Positions 23,236 to 35,023 of a stretch of 64,000 nt of DNA are shown piece by piece. Origin of the DNA: Bursaphelenchus xylophilus (lineage: Eukaryota; Nematoda; Chromadorea; Rhabditida; Aphelenchoididae). The DNA lies in assembly GCA_904066235.2 (NCBI GenBank), contig CAJFCV020000003.1, positions 9,796,001 to 9,860,000 on the forward strand, in the 5' to 3' direction. Position 1 is the stretch's first letter; the number at the start of each line of letters is the position of its first letter. Position numbers and translations under genes: made by a program. The notes beneath the pieces were generated by a model. It saw nothing but the letters and a program-made list of their open reading frames with translations. It was not told the origin of the DNA and did no database searches.

Positions 23236-26200
23236 TCAACGTTTGCACTCCCCGTCCATCAATTGAAAGCCGGAACAACAGATCTCGTCACACTCTTCCA
23301 TTCGCGTTTTCTCGCTGAAAAAGTATAGTGATACGTTAACAATAAGATGTCTAAAAAGATTATAAATTGTTGAGTAATCACTGTTCCACTCAAATTATGT
23401 GTAAAAAGTTATTTTTTGTCTGCAAAAATGAGACTTTAACAAAAAGTTTTTACTTTTTTTTCATTTTGTGTTTTTGAAAAATTTTTTTAATTTCAAAAAT
23501 TCAAAAAATGCTGATTTTTTTTTGCCAAATTTACGTCCATTGTCAATCATAGAAAAACTAGTCTCTCTAAACTTACGTTTTGCACTTCACTCCCTTGAGA
23601 AGAGAGAGGAAGCCGGTGCAGGGCGCCTCTTCGACACGTTTCCGGCTGCAGAGTCCCTTACAAGGCGCTGTGTTGCAAACCTCCGTCTCGATATCCTCAC
23701 CTCTGTAAATGATCAATTAGTGAACTATAGGCGACAAAACAATTGGCATTGTAGTGAAAAAATAAATAAGTAATTGAGTGCTGTTGTAGACGGGACTGTG
23801 AGGAAAGCGAAAACAAAATAAATCAACAAAAGAATTTTTTAGATTTTTAGGGGGTTATGAGGTTTGAACACCCTAGTGTGAGGGTAAAATGATGATAAAT
23901 AGAAAGTTGAGGGACCTACAGGAATTTTGAAAAATTTAATTTTTAAAATTGGGCAAAAATCTTATAAAAATTGGAGCCTTAGGGCCTTTGATCTGGCATA
24001 GTTTGAAAAGCTGCAACAATATTTCTACTGTAAGCAACCTTTTGACTAAAAAAAATTTGCGCGAAATTGTAAAAAATATGGTCAAAAAGCGCTTCTTTCT
24101 GACCGCTCTCCCTCATTCATTTTCTCGTGGGCAAAGCCGGTTGCAAGTTTGGTATGTTCTGATAAAATAACTTGAGTAGACGAGAAAAAAGATCCCCATT
24201 TCCAAATCAAAAACACTGACAAACAAAAAGCGTTGGCGGGTGTGCATTGTCGTGAGCGCCGACGATTGCCACAGGCGCCACAAGAAGCGGTGCATTCGGA
24301 CCAGGACGACCATGAACTCCACGAACCAGTGTGCGGAACGGCCTTGACTCGGGCTTGGAATCCCTTTCCACTTCGATAGAATGAACGGAAGAGGACCACC
24401 ATGTCTTCAGTCGCTGAGATTATTGACGATTTTGGAGTGCCATTGCAACAGTATCTAAAATAAGGTGAACAAAATTATTTTTTCAAGGTTTCTTTGAAAT
24501 TTTTTGAGGTTTAAAGCCTTCAAGGCAAATTTAGAACCTTAAATCCACCGATTTTTTCCTTGAGATCCCCTTCAGCCTCACCTCATTCCAGTATTTGCAA
24601 AATCGGTGGTATTCTTGACCTCCACATAGTCCATGCAAAGAGAATGTCGTATCTTGCAATACATTTCAAATTCATCGACATATTGCATCAAAACGTGTTG
24701 TCCCTTGGGCGCTGTGAACAGCCAAGAGCACTCTTGTCCCTCCTTGAATTCTTTGGGGTATCCCGGCGAACCGAATTGAAGCCAGTTTTCGGTGACTCGG
24801 ACTTTTCCTCCGCACTCAGCGCCATAGCCGGTCATCACTTCGTCACATAACTAAAAAATTTAGTTAGTGATTTTTTTGAGGCGTCAAGAATAACATTTTT
24901 GGCCTGGTGTAAGTACTGAGTTAATTTTTGAAATTTTTTAACAAAAAATACATATAGTATATATTATACTTCCTGGAGATGTGAAAGGCCCAAAAATGAT
25001 AAAACTTCATGTCTTGAGAGAAATTTAGCATCCTCATCATACTCCTTTCTGGTCATTTTCACTTTAATTTTTATATCAAACGACTTACCGTTCCCGTAAA
25101 TCCATCGGGACACCTGCATTTATCGCAATGTCTTGGATCCGTATACCCTCCTCTTTGGCAATTCAACTTCTTCGGACATGTATTTTTGCAATAAATCGTG
25201 TTCATCAATCGAATGTCATTAAAAGAAAGCTGATCTCTCTGCCCAATTGTTCGTTGATAATCATTCACAAACGTGCTTAACGTGTACAAATCATCGAAAC
25301 GGGCGAACGCCTTGGATCGGTAATGCATAATACTCCCATAGTCGTAGGGTACCCCTCCATTGTCCACATCAACCGGCTGTTCCTTCAGAAATTGGCCCTT
25401 ACTGTCTTTGTCAATGTTGTCCCAACGAACGTTGACGAAGAAGTCGCGGTCTGGCCGCGACTGTTCGTGCCAAAATCCGAGGGCGTGGGCGACTTCATGG
25501 GCGATGACTCCTAGCTGAGAAAGATATAGCTTATTTATTCTTCCTGAGTAATGGTCATAGAATGTTTTGGGGGTTCAAAAAGTTTATTTTTGCCCGATTT
25601 TTAAATATATTTTTCGTTATGGCGTCGGATGTTCAATCGTCGTCATTAAAAGACTTGTTGCTATTGAAAAAAGAGGATGTTACAAAATGCTTGCATAATT
25701 TTTGTAACATTTTTTAGGGTTTACTAAGGCCACATATCAATCCACCTGTCTTCGTAGACCAGAAATTATCGGTAATGACAAGACTCGGCTAAAGAAACAA
25801 ATGTTTCGGACCTAACCAGTCGATAGAAAAAAAAAGAAATGAGCCCCAAACTTCTGAAATGCACCTTATTTTTCTGCTCAAAATTCGCAAAGAAAACATT
25901 TTTACAAACCTTTCCAGAATGTCGCCGAATTGAAATCGGCGACACGCACTGTGCAAAAACAAAACTTTTCTTTGCACTGTGCAATTTTTTGCTTTTTGCA
26001 CCGTGCAATCGACTTTTTTCGGTTATCGCTCGCACCCAGACGTTTTTCGCACAGTGCACACGCCAAAAATCAGTCCGCCGACTTTCCGGAAGGGCAAGTA
26101 GCCCGTCTGTCATTGTTTTATGTACTAGTCGCGACATAAAGTCCGTAGAATTTGCACAGTGCATTCAACCCTTTTTTTCGCACGCACCGCGGCGATTCCC

Positions 26201-28284
26201 CGTTTTTGCACTAGCGACATGCACTTTTCGGCGATTGCACCCGCGACGTCGGCGAAAAAAATTCTACGGACTTTATGGCGCGACTAGTACTCTTGTGTAT
26301 AAAAAATTGTTGAATAATTAGGCTGCGGCAGCAAAACGCAAAGGTAAAAAAAATTGAAGTCGTAGTGTTTATTTTTTAGGTCCATTTTCAAAAATCTAAG
26401 CGATACCTCGTAAAAATTGCCAAAGAAATTTACAGAAAAGATAAGGGCTCTTCGTTAAGCGATTTGCTTTCTTCGCTAGATTTCCTTGAATATTAACACA
26501 AAGAATGCAGAGTAGGACCCAGACCAGCACCTTGACAAGCAACCACGAGTTCAAACACATTTGGATTGCTTGTCAAGGTGCTGGTCTGGATCCTACTGCA
26601 GTCCGTATTTTACCACCAACCTACCCGGATGCATTCCGGTCCCAGTGAGACAAATTGCGGCTCTCCCAATGGATGTTTTCCCACATTGGAAGCGCAGCCA
26701 TCAACGTCCGTAAAGACCAGCTGATTCCCCTTGGGCTCTCCTTCTCGTCGCTCGAAATTCAAACACGTAATGTTATGCCAATGCTCCAGGGCCAACTCAA
26801 TGACTTTCTGCTCTTTCTTGGCTATAAGCTGGGAATTAAATTGAGAATAATTTTGAGATCAAAAAAAAACAGTATTTTTATATGGAAAATATTGAAAATT
26901 TTGTTTATTTTTTAGCTGAAAATATGATTTCAGCACCGATATTTTGCTATATTACGATTAATTAGAGAGTAGGTTATAAAAAAATCATAATTTACAGTTA
27001 CTTCCCTTACTTTCCCCCAACTGTAACCGGAAAACCGTAAAAAGCAATGCGTAACCGAAAATAGCCGGCTGAGAATTAGGTTTTATGGATTTACGACGTA
27101 AAAAGTATCCGATACTTTCCGCTTTCGCTTTTGTAATTGTTACCCATGGGCTTAGTATGCCATGAAAAATATATGGGCAAAAAAAAATAAACTTGGCTGT
27201 GCTATGCAATCAAAAAATTTTTTTGTTCATGCACTGTGCTGAGAAAAGTTTAAAAAAAGCGAAAATTCAGTACCGGTTAGAGTAAAATACGTTGTTTTAA
27301 TCAAATTGTTCACTAAATTAGTTGAATTTCTATTATTAAAAAGCAAAATGCTTGTTTTTTTATAAATTTTTAAAAAATTCAAATAAATTTTGCTTACTGT
27401 GCGATCCATCAAAACTGTAGATAATGGGCTTTGTTGGGTCCCATCTTCTCACTTTGCTGCCAATAAACTTCCTTTTGACCCTTCGTTTCCCTTGTCCGGC
27501 CACTCTTTCATAAAATTCTTCGGCTTGATCAGCCGTAAGGACAATGTCACCTAAAATATGTTTATCTTTCATTTTAAAAGCCAGAAAAAATCAAATAAAA
27601 ATGTTCTGACACTATAGATTTACAAAGTAATATAGTCGTCGACTTAGAGACCTCAACTTAAAAGTTATGAGTCAATAAAGAAGAACAGGTTCGCCCATTC
27701 CTTTACCTTGGAAGTGTCGCCGACTTTCCTCGGGCTTGGTGTGTTTGGAGATGTCATCATGTTGGCGATCCCGATTCCAGGCGTCCAGCTGGCTACGGAC
27801 TTGGTTCTGGAAGGAAAAGAGAATAGAATTCGGGGCAATGGACATCAATGATTGATGATTTAGGCGAACTCAAATTTTTCATAATAAACATCCAAAATTT
27901 TCCAAAAAATTTCCGGTATGTAAAGAGTACATTGTATGCGATATTGCTCAGAATCTAGCCCACAGGAAGGCTCAAAAAAAAACAACCACAAAATACCTGT
28001 ATTATAATCAAAGATTTATCACCTACCGACTCTTTGGTTTGATGCCTATCCTCCGCTATGTCATTCAGTTTCGCCAAGTACATTTGCACCGTCTCCAACT
28101 CCTTCTCACTTTGCCCGAAATTCTCGGCCTTCTCTCTCAACTTGCTCTGCCATTCTGGCAACGCTCTCTTCACTCGTTCTCCATGAACTTCATCGTCCAA
28201 AAAGGCGGGATCCCGCAAGAAATGGTCGGCCGAAACAGCGGCCAGAACCCAGAAAAGCCCGGCCCAAACTCTCGACGGGATCAT
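23236..28284 (-). CDS. dpy-31: DPY-31/NAS-35-like astacin metalloprotease
   Basis: Nine exons join in phase: 28284-28027, 27806-27707, 27550-27398, 26821-26625, 25514-25089, 24850-24582, 24454-24221, 23702-23577 and 23314-23236, giving 613 aa. Order of domains: signal peptide (1-19); prodomain with the FQGD aspartate-switch motif (118-121); furin-type site RVKR (143-146); astacin domain with the zinc site HEVAHALGFWHE (242-253) and Met-turn SIMHY (297-301); EGF-like segment (about 342-378); CUB (about 385-505); TSP1 repeat with WSSWSSWSEC (from 513); cysteine-rich tail. This order and the sequence SKGQFLKEQPVDVDN fit the nematode procollagen C-proteinase DPY-31, which matures cuticle collagens outside the cell. 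NAS-36/37 share the layout and are the alternatives. The exon at 26821 uses CTTATAG; the CAG seven bases upstream would break the frame. Confidence 0.88.
25905..26098. mobile_element. MITE of the GCACAGTGC family, 194 bp, in an intron of the astacin gene
   Basis: The complement of the right end (TTCCGGAAAGTCGGCGGACTG) continues into ATTTTTGGCG as in the copy at 16994. The left end carries TTTCCAGAATGTCGCC and then ATCGGCGACACGCACTGTGC, shared with the other side of that copy. TA flanks both sides (25903-25904, 26099-26100). GCACTGTGC or GCACAGTGC occurs three times inside. Confidence 0.75.
26125..26287. mobile_element. TA-flanked MITE, 163 bp, CTAGTCGCG termini
   Basis: The left end CTAGTCGCGACATAAAGTCC and the complement of the right end CTAGTCGCGCCATAAAGTCC differ at one base and continue through GTAGAATTT. 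TA lies at 26123-26124 and 26288-26289. It starts CTAG like the neighbouring family and has one GCACAGTGC inside, but the rest of its ends differ, so it is a second, related family inserted 26 bases from the first. Confidence 0.85.
26511..26597. repeat. 32-bp-stem hairpin in an intron of the astacin gene
   Basis: 26511-26542 and 26566-26597 are reverse complements with one mismatch in 32 (a G-U pair if transcribed from one strand), with a 23-base loop. The core is CAGACCAGCACCTTGACAAG. Stem and loop size are close to those of a miRNA precursor, although the near-perfect pairing is more like a small palindromic repeat. Its right arm ends about 28 bases from the end of the exon at 26625. Confidence 0.85.
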
Positions 28285-28313
28285 CGAGGAATCTGAAGGC
28301 GATGGAAACGAGC

Positions 28314-28315
28314 CT
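28314..28315 (-). promoter_or_regulatory. probable 5' acceptor (SL site) of the astacin gene
   Basis: On the minus strand TTTTCGCTTTCAG lies about 30 bases upstream of the ATG at 28284; a second weaker CTTCAG lies nine bases from it. Either could receive a spliced leader. Confidence 0.45.
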
Positions 28316-31300
28316 GAAAGCGAAAAGACAACAAATTCCGTCTGATCGATCACGCCCTCTCTTTGACTTTTGGAGGCGAGTTAAGTCACTACTTATTATT
28401 GGAGAGGGGACGAGTTTGAAATTATTGAAGAGGGAGGTTGTGAGGGGACTGTAGACGAAAAGCGACGCTGGTGGGGTAATCAAGAGGATACTTGATTTAC
28501 AGACGATGCAAAATTGGAAAAATGAAAAAATTGAGAATGGGAAGAGATGAAACAAGTGTAGAAATTTCATGGAAATAATAGAGCACATGATTTTGGAAAC
28601 GTTATTTGAAAGGATTAGGGCCGGTTTTATAAGTTTTTGCAAAATACGATAAATTAAGAATGTAAAAATCTTGTGTAAAACAACCAAAAATTGAATAAAA
28701 AAATTTGTTGATAAAAGAAAAATCATTCAAAAATTGCTCAAGATTCGGCGCATCCTTGAGGCCGAGAGACAAAGCGAAACGCAGAGAGCGGTCACAAAAA
28801 GCACTCTTTGGACCTTCCTCTGCCAGTGTTGAGCGAAAAAAAAATTATTTTTTGGGGAAAAATACAGACGGGCATGAAACTTTTCATGCTCAAATTCGCG
28901 AAAAAAGTTATATTTTTGCCAACTTTAGACCTAAAAATTTTGGCAATTTTTGTAATGTACGATAGTTTCTTACGTATTTTAAAAAAAATATTCTAAATTT
29001 TTGCAAAGTTTCGTCAACTTCTTATACATACCATAATTTACTGACCATCAATCATCATTGTATTTTTTACTTATACAATTCCCCCTTGCCCAAAGCTTAC
29101 TTTCCCTTATTATTACCCAGGAAGAAAGTAAAAGACTTTTTTTTATTTTACCTCTGCAATTACGAGTGTGACGGGCCTCCCCTCACCCCTCTCCGTGTTT
29201 CATAATTTACCCAAATCGGGGTCAAAAGCGGCTGAAAACGGCGCGCGCGAAAAGCGAAAGTCCGTCGAAATTCGAAGTTCCCGATTATTTTTTTATTTTC
29301 TCGCGCAACCCGTTCATTGTCATCAAGTAGCGGAAAAGTTGAGGGTGGGAGAAAGGGAAAGTTGAGCAATTCTGGATGAGTTATGACAAAATTTTAGGTA
29401 TAGTCTGAGAAGTGTTTGTAGATTTTGTTTTTCATTAATAAATACGCTAAAAATTTTATTTATTGCGAGGATCAGAGGATGACATAAATTTATAATATAT
29501 AATTTTTCCTAACTATAAGCCATAATTCCAGTAGGCGCTTTGCAACCCACATTTTTAGTCCGAACATGGCCAAATTTTGACGCTTTTCTGCAAGTGAATG
29601 CATCGAAAATATCAGCGGTACTTCTACTGCAGAAGTGAACGTTTCTAAAAATTTTTTTTTATCTGCGCAACCTGGCATAGGTATGGCAAATAAGAATTTT
29701 TCTATTTGCTCGATCTGCGTATTTTCCGAACTCTCTCGGCGCTAAGTCAAGTATCTCTTCTGCAAAGCGCAAGTGCTAAATTCTTCAGGAAAGATATGTA
29801 GCCTAACCCCGGTGAGTGTAAAAAAGTAAAATCTATGTGTCGCACTTCAATGTGATCGAATGTGAGCCTAAAAGCAGAAGCAAGGCTGAGCCTAGTCCCA
29901 TGCAAGCTAGAGACTAAGTCTAGATCTAACAATATGTCAGCGCCCAGCTCCCGACGAGACCGTAAAATAGGTCCAAGGCACAAAATTGGGAAAAAGAGAT
30001 CCACTCTTACACAATACCCACAAAAGCCAGTTCTGCGCAATTTTTACAGCATGCACTCTGCCGTGGCATTTGGAGCACCCCCTTGAAAGACCAAATTTTA
30101 CTTCAAACCATCATGGAACTCATCCAAATTTTTACCCATCACTTTTTGATCTTTCAACGAGTCTACCGCCGCCTTCTGGTTGGAACATACAAAAGCCAGG
30201 TTTAAATGTCTATTTGTCGACGAAAATCCACAAATAAACGCCCTTGTAATTACCCTCTGAATTTCCGGATTTCGCCTTCTCTGCGGGTGAAATCCTGTCT
30301 GTATGTGGGAAAAAAGTAAATACAAACCAACACGAGGGAAGGTGGGATTTTATCGAAAGATATGCGGTAAAAAGGTCGGTTCTAGGGTCAAATTTTGAGT
30401 AAATTTATCTAAAACATGAATGAGATTCTTGGCTCACGCTCTACGGCAAGAACGGAGATTTTTGAGCCAAAAGTTGACGAAAAATTGGCAAAGATAGTGC
30501 TCCAACCGCGGCGGTGAGATTTTCTTTTAATTTTACACAAGTAATGTTCATGGACTAGACTGAAATTCCTAAAAATTTTAACTCCAGATTTTCGGTAAGA
30601 GCTGAGATATTCAACAATCTTTGCTCCCGAGATAGTATGCAAAATGAGTTGAGTGGTCAATGAGAAAGAAATTTTTTGCCCATAACTTTGCAATTTTTGC
30701 ACGGAAAGAAATATTTTTTGTGGAGATGTTGCATCATTCGTTGAAAATATGGCTGTGAATTTCTCATACCAAACATCGGCCAAGAAGGAATCGAATCTTC
30801 GGCAAATTTTGGCCGATAAAATGGCTTCTTGCGCAAAGCTTCTATTGTGAAAAAACGAGCTTAAATTTACTCCATGTTTTATTGAAATTCTAAGCGTCGT
30901 ACTGACAATACGAGCACTTGACCCATGAATACCCGTGCAAATCGCAAGTTCAATAAAAGTTTTTACACTTGATATACGGCCTAATCATTACATATATATT
31001 TGCAAAGTTCAAGCCAAAAGGTATGCAAATACCTCTACAAGAAAAATTCTATTTATAGCCTTGCAAATTTTACAACACCGATCTCCCACTATGAACAAGC
31101 CAAACTCGAAATAACCCGCTTAAACCTCGAGGCAACTTCAAATTCTTTTCTTTAAGCGGTTTCGAACCGCGTTCGAAACATTTTTCGAAAATTTCTCGCA
31201 AATAAATTTTGACCTCACGTCTAAAAAAAGGGTATTTGAATGAACGACCTTACAAAAAAAAGTTTGAAAAATCTTTAGTTGAGGCTCTCCTGTGACCTTC

Positions 31301-32536
31301 AATGGTGTCAGAGCGATTACGAGGAGGCCTTGAGGTTTCTGGGATTAGAATTTTTAGGATCGTCACATGATGATGACAAAAATTCAAAATCCTCAAATTC
31401 AATGGAATAAATTGTAAATGAAGGAAGCAAAAGTGCGATTGAAAAGTAATATTCTTGTTGTCAATAACATAACTCGTAAAATTTTTCTTCTCTTCAATTT
31501 GAGAGTTAAAAATTGTAAGGGCAAATTTTACAATAAAAAAATCACTTCCGACGTTCAGATTTTGATGAAACTTGCCACAAATTTACAATTAGAATAATTT
31601 TTTCAGCCACATGACAGAATAAAAGCTATGTAGAAATAACCGATTTTTAGGTCGAAACTTAGTAAAAACTTTGACATTTTTTCCGTTTTTTGACATGGCA
31701 AGTCCAGAAAATAATGCACATGAAATTTAAAAGGCATCAAGAGGTAAAACGTAGTCTAATAAGTCATCATGTACAAAGAGCAATTTTTTAAATTTTTATT
31801 TAATAAGTCGGTAGAGCAGACACTATGTTGTGTTTTTGACTCAACTTTTAAGTACTCTGTCGGCTAAAAAGTTTTTGAAATTTTTTTCCTAAAATCATCA
31901 TTTTATTTGATTCGAGTACTCTTAATTATAGAGGCAACGACGTCAAAAATTTCAAGAACTTTTTATCCAACCTAATACGTATTTTACCATGTCATCAAGT
32001 ACATTACATATATATATATTAATACATATACAAAGTCCAACAAGATCAAAAAAAATCTCTAAAAAAACCCTCCGACATCTCCTTAAAATCACGTTTCAAC
32101 ATCTGTCATCGCGTTTTTCACCCCCTTTTAGTTTCAAAAAAGGCTGCACGAGAAACTCTTCGACTTTATCATGATCTATCAGTTTTATCACCGCCAGAAA
32201 ATACACCTCATACGGGCGGCGAACAATGGATCAAACCCCCCGTTTCCCGACTCTAATCCGGCTGTCGTTTTCGATTTAGCGCGCGTTGAGCGGCATCGGC
32301 AGGGGGTTGGATCAACAAAAAAATCGGGGCTACATTAACAAAATATTCCGCCATCAAAAAATCGTCTAAACCAACAAAAATCAGGGCTTTATTTGACCGG
32401 CTATTGTACTCTATAGGAAGAAAACTTGATAACAATCTGAACAATTAGCATAAATATGGCGGATACAGAGAGAAAACAAACTTTTTTGACAACAAAATGA
32501 AAAAATTCTTAATTAAAACCCAAATTTTGATATTAA
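28316..32536. other. intergenic, 4.2 kb, no gene recognised
   Basis: Mostly AT-rich. 29165-29270 and 32180-32330 are GC-richer. Short frames on both strands (for example around 29750-30320) lack splice support and family resemblance. One copy of a dispersed repeat (ATTCAACAATCTTTGC) lies at 30609-30624. Confidence 0.5.
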
Positions 32537-34726
32537 TTATGCATTTTCTGGCTGGAGTAGGGGAATTCCAGCGACATTTCGAACCCCAGGGCCGGCCTTG
32601 GGAAGTGGGAGGACTCGGGCCTTCCCTGATCGATATTCGTTCACAAATTCAACGGCAGTTGTATCGCTGATGTCAGGTTTATCGCAGATCGCCATAAATC
32701 CAGTCAAAGTGTCGCAAATTACTAGTAGTGGTAGCTCCATTTGGCCTAATCCAAGGCTTTCCAATATCTGAAATGCTAGTTTATGAAAAAATAGACTTGA
32801 AAATCACAAAATTTACAGCATTCCTGACTTGAAAATCACAAAAAATTTTAATCCAAAATGACCTACTACAATATAAAAACATCAAAAAAATCGCTTACAA
32901 AGTCACAGATTGGATGCTCACCAGTGTACATGACCTGAATAAGATCTGCATACGATGGCACAGGCATTTCAGACGTGATTGAACTACAAAAATAAACTTT
33001 TACATTACACTAGACCCACCTGGTCTCCGAAAACGAATTTGATATCGATGGCGAAGATTCTAGGTTTGATAAGTTGCTTTCTGCCGATATGGACGTCTTT
33101 AGTTGGCTATACAATATATCTGCGCATGTTTTGAGTACTTCTTTAGCGAAAATTGAGTCATCCGGGGTACCTTCTAAAAATTGAAAAATGTGATTGCCAA
33201 ATCAAAATAATGTCCGTCTTACCTGTAAACATAATCAATGTGGGGAGGTCAGTTATCCTTTGGACAGTAAATTCATTGAGTTCGTACAGATCTTTGTGCT
33301 TCCATGGGAATTCGAGGCATTTCGGGTCGGAAAGGAGGATATTTTTGCCGTGTTTGGTGATAATATTGTTGTCTTCATCGAGAATAACGACTGTGGGAAT
33401 ACCTAAAAAGCATAATCTTTCAGTTTTAAGTTCAACACCCAAAAAAATTTGAATTTTTCTGACAATTTTTACATCAGATATGTCATGGATAATATAACAG
33501 GTCCTAAATTCCGAAAAAATAAAATTATTACTCACCTTGAACGTCAAATGCGTGTCTCACATTGTTCGTGACCTCTGAGTCAAATGGAAATCCAACCCAC
33601 GGCATTTCGGACAGGTATTCTTCGAAAGATTCCTTCGTCCTATCAAAGGAGCAGAAGACAATCTCAAAATTTGAGGTTTTCTCTTTGATTTTCCCGTAGA
33701 CATCGATCAACTGATTCGTCAAAGCTCGACATGGAGGACACTAAAGACCAAATCAACAATAATAAAGAAAAACATACCCACTTAGCACCAAAATAAAGGG
33801 CTTTTACACCTTTCTTCAAGCCGTTTACAACTGAAACTTCACGATCTCCACTGGAATTTTTCTTGATCCTGATAAAATTTCCAGAAAGTAGAGATGATGG
33901 AGAAGCATCGTGCCTAAAAATATAAAAATTTCAAACACGCAAGCTCAAATTTCAATAAAATTCATATAAAACATAATTTTAGGTATCAATGCTACCTAAA
34001 ATTGTTATAACCCCTTACCAAGGAAAGTTTTCAACGTCATTTTTCTCCAGAAGCATCTCCTTGCAATGAACTGAGAGCACTGATAGCGTCGAACCATCTA
34101 CCAAGATCAACGATGGAGCTGTTGAGGCTTTCAGCGACCTTAACAATCGACCCTAAAAGAAGATAAAACATGAATAAAATTACTATACCTTTTGAATATA
34201 CGACATTGTCGGAGCGAAACAAAAAATCGCATTTCCATCTATTTCGCTGATCACTGAATTAGCATCGTAGTCGTTGGAATGAAAGTCCATGTCCAATATA
34301 ACTGTCGAGAGGTCATAGAACTCGCCATTGTTCTTTTTCTTTGCGCTTTTTAGGCCGAAAAGCCGCTTGAGCTTTGGTTGAGGCCTGAAGAAAAGATTTA
34401 TAAAGATTTACAAAGAATATCACTACAAAAATCAAAATTTTGACCAAGACAACCAAGTGTAATGTCAAAGATGGCAAAACTTACGTATTTCGTTGATGAC
34501 TCAGGTTCCTCTTGGTCTGAAATGCCTTCAGCTTGTCCAGAATGTCGAAAGACTGCGGATCAGAGCCTCTGACCAATGCGAACATCATGAACTTGCTCAT
34601 GAAAACAACTTCACTGAAGGTAACCAAGGATCCATGGCCAGCATTCTTGGCGTCCTTCTTGCTCTTCTCATCCAACCTGACCAGCGAGAGGTTGGCAAAG
34701 CAAGGATCAAAGAGCTGCTTCAGCAT
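32537..34726 (-). CDS. nucleoredoxin-like thioredoxin-fold protein
   Basis: Nine exons join in phase: 34726-34485, 34384-34189, 34152-34019, 33913-33778, 33740-33536, 33402-33223, 33173-33020, 32983-32899 and 32767-32537, giving 520 aa. The active site KWCPPCRALTNQL (Cys237, Cys240) follows the strand ALYFGAKW, and the exon boundary falls between W236 and C237. Downstream GIPTVVILDEDNN carries the cis-proline segment of thioredoxin folds, then ECLEFPWK-like text. CPPC with PPCR and the later VILDEDG-type strand is the nucleoredoxin/tryparedoxin pattern of a cytosolic disulfide reductase. Residues 1-230 contain other alpha/beta segments (LILVDGSTLSVLS), perhaps degenerate redox domains without cysteine pairs, and the C-terminal 100 residues have another (LPLLVICDTLTGF). 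Seven of eight acceptors are TAG. Confidence 0.82.
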
Positions 34727-35023
34727 GATTCACTACGGCCAATTCCGGGGACAATTTGAAACACTCAAGGCGATTGGGAAACAACAACAATATGCGTCTT
34801 TAAAGGTCCGAGGACATGTCTCAGTGGATACGCTCTCTTTTATGTTCGCTCGGAGACTCTCCGTTCGCCATCCATCTATCTCCCGTCTCCATTTTTTATT
34901 CGTTTCGCGCCATATGCTCGACACTGATTGGGCTGCGTCCCGCCGCGAAAACCAAAATTTTGGCGAAATGCAATTTCCGAATATCGGTGAAAGAGATTTT
35001 CGGAATCGCGATTTTGAGTAATA
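34727..35023. promoter_or_regulatory. shared promoter region of divergent nucleoredoxin-like and dpy-19 genes
   Basis: The two start codons point away from each other and are only 297 bases apart, so both promoters must lie here unless distant exons exist. The sequence is GC-richer than the surroundings and has pyrimidine-rich CTCTCT/CGTCTCC tracts, without a TATA box. Confidence 0.55.

Noticed and set aside
25766..26321. Open frames of 132 and 160 codons on both strands within the astacin intron
   Set aside because: They run through two MITEs and follow their sequence, and the flanking exons already define an intron.
31139..31200. TTTCGAACCGCG...TTCGAAAC stretch resembling a tRNA T-arm
   Set aside because: No matching acceptor stem, D-arm or anticodon arm could be laid out. 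I found no tRNA or rRNA gene in the window.
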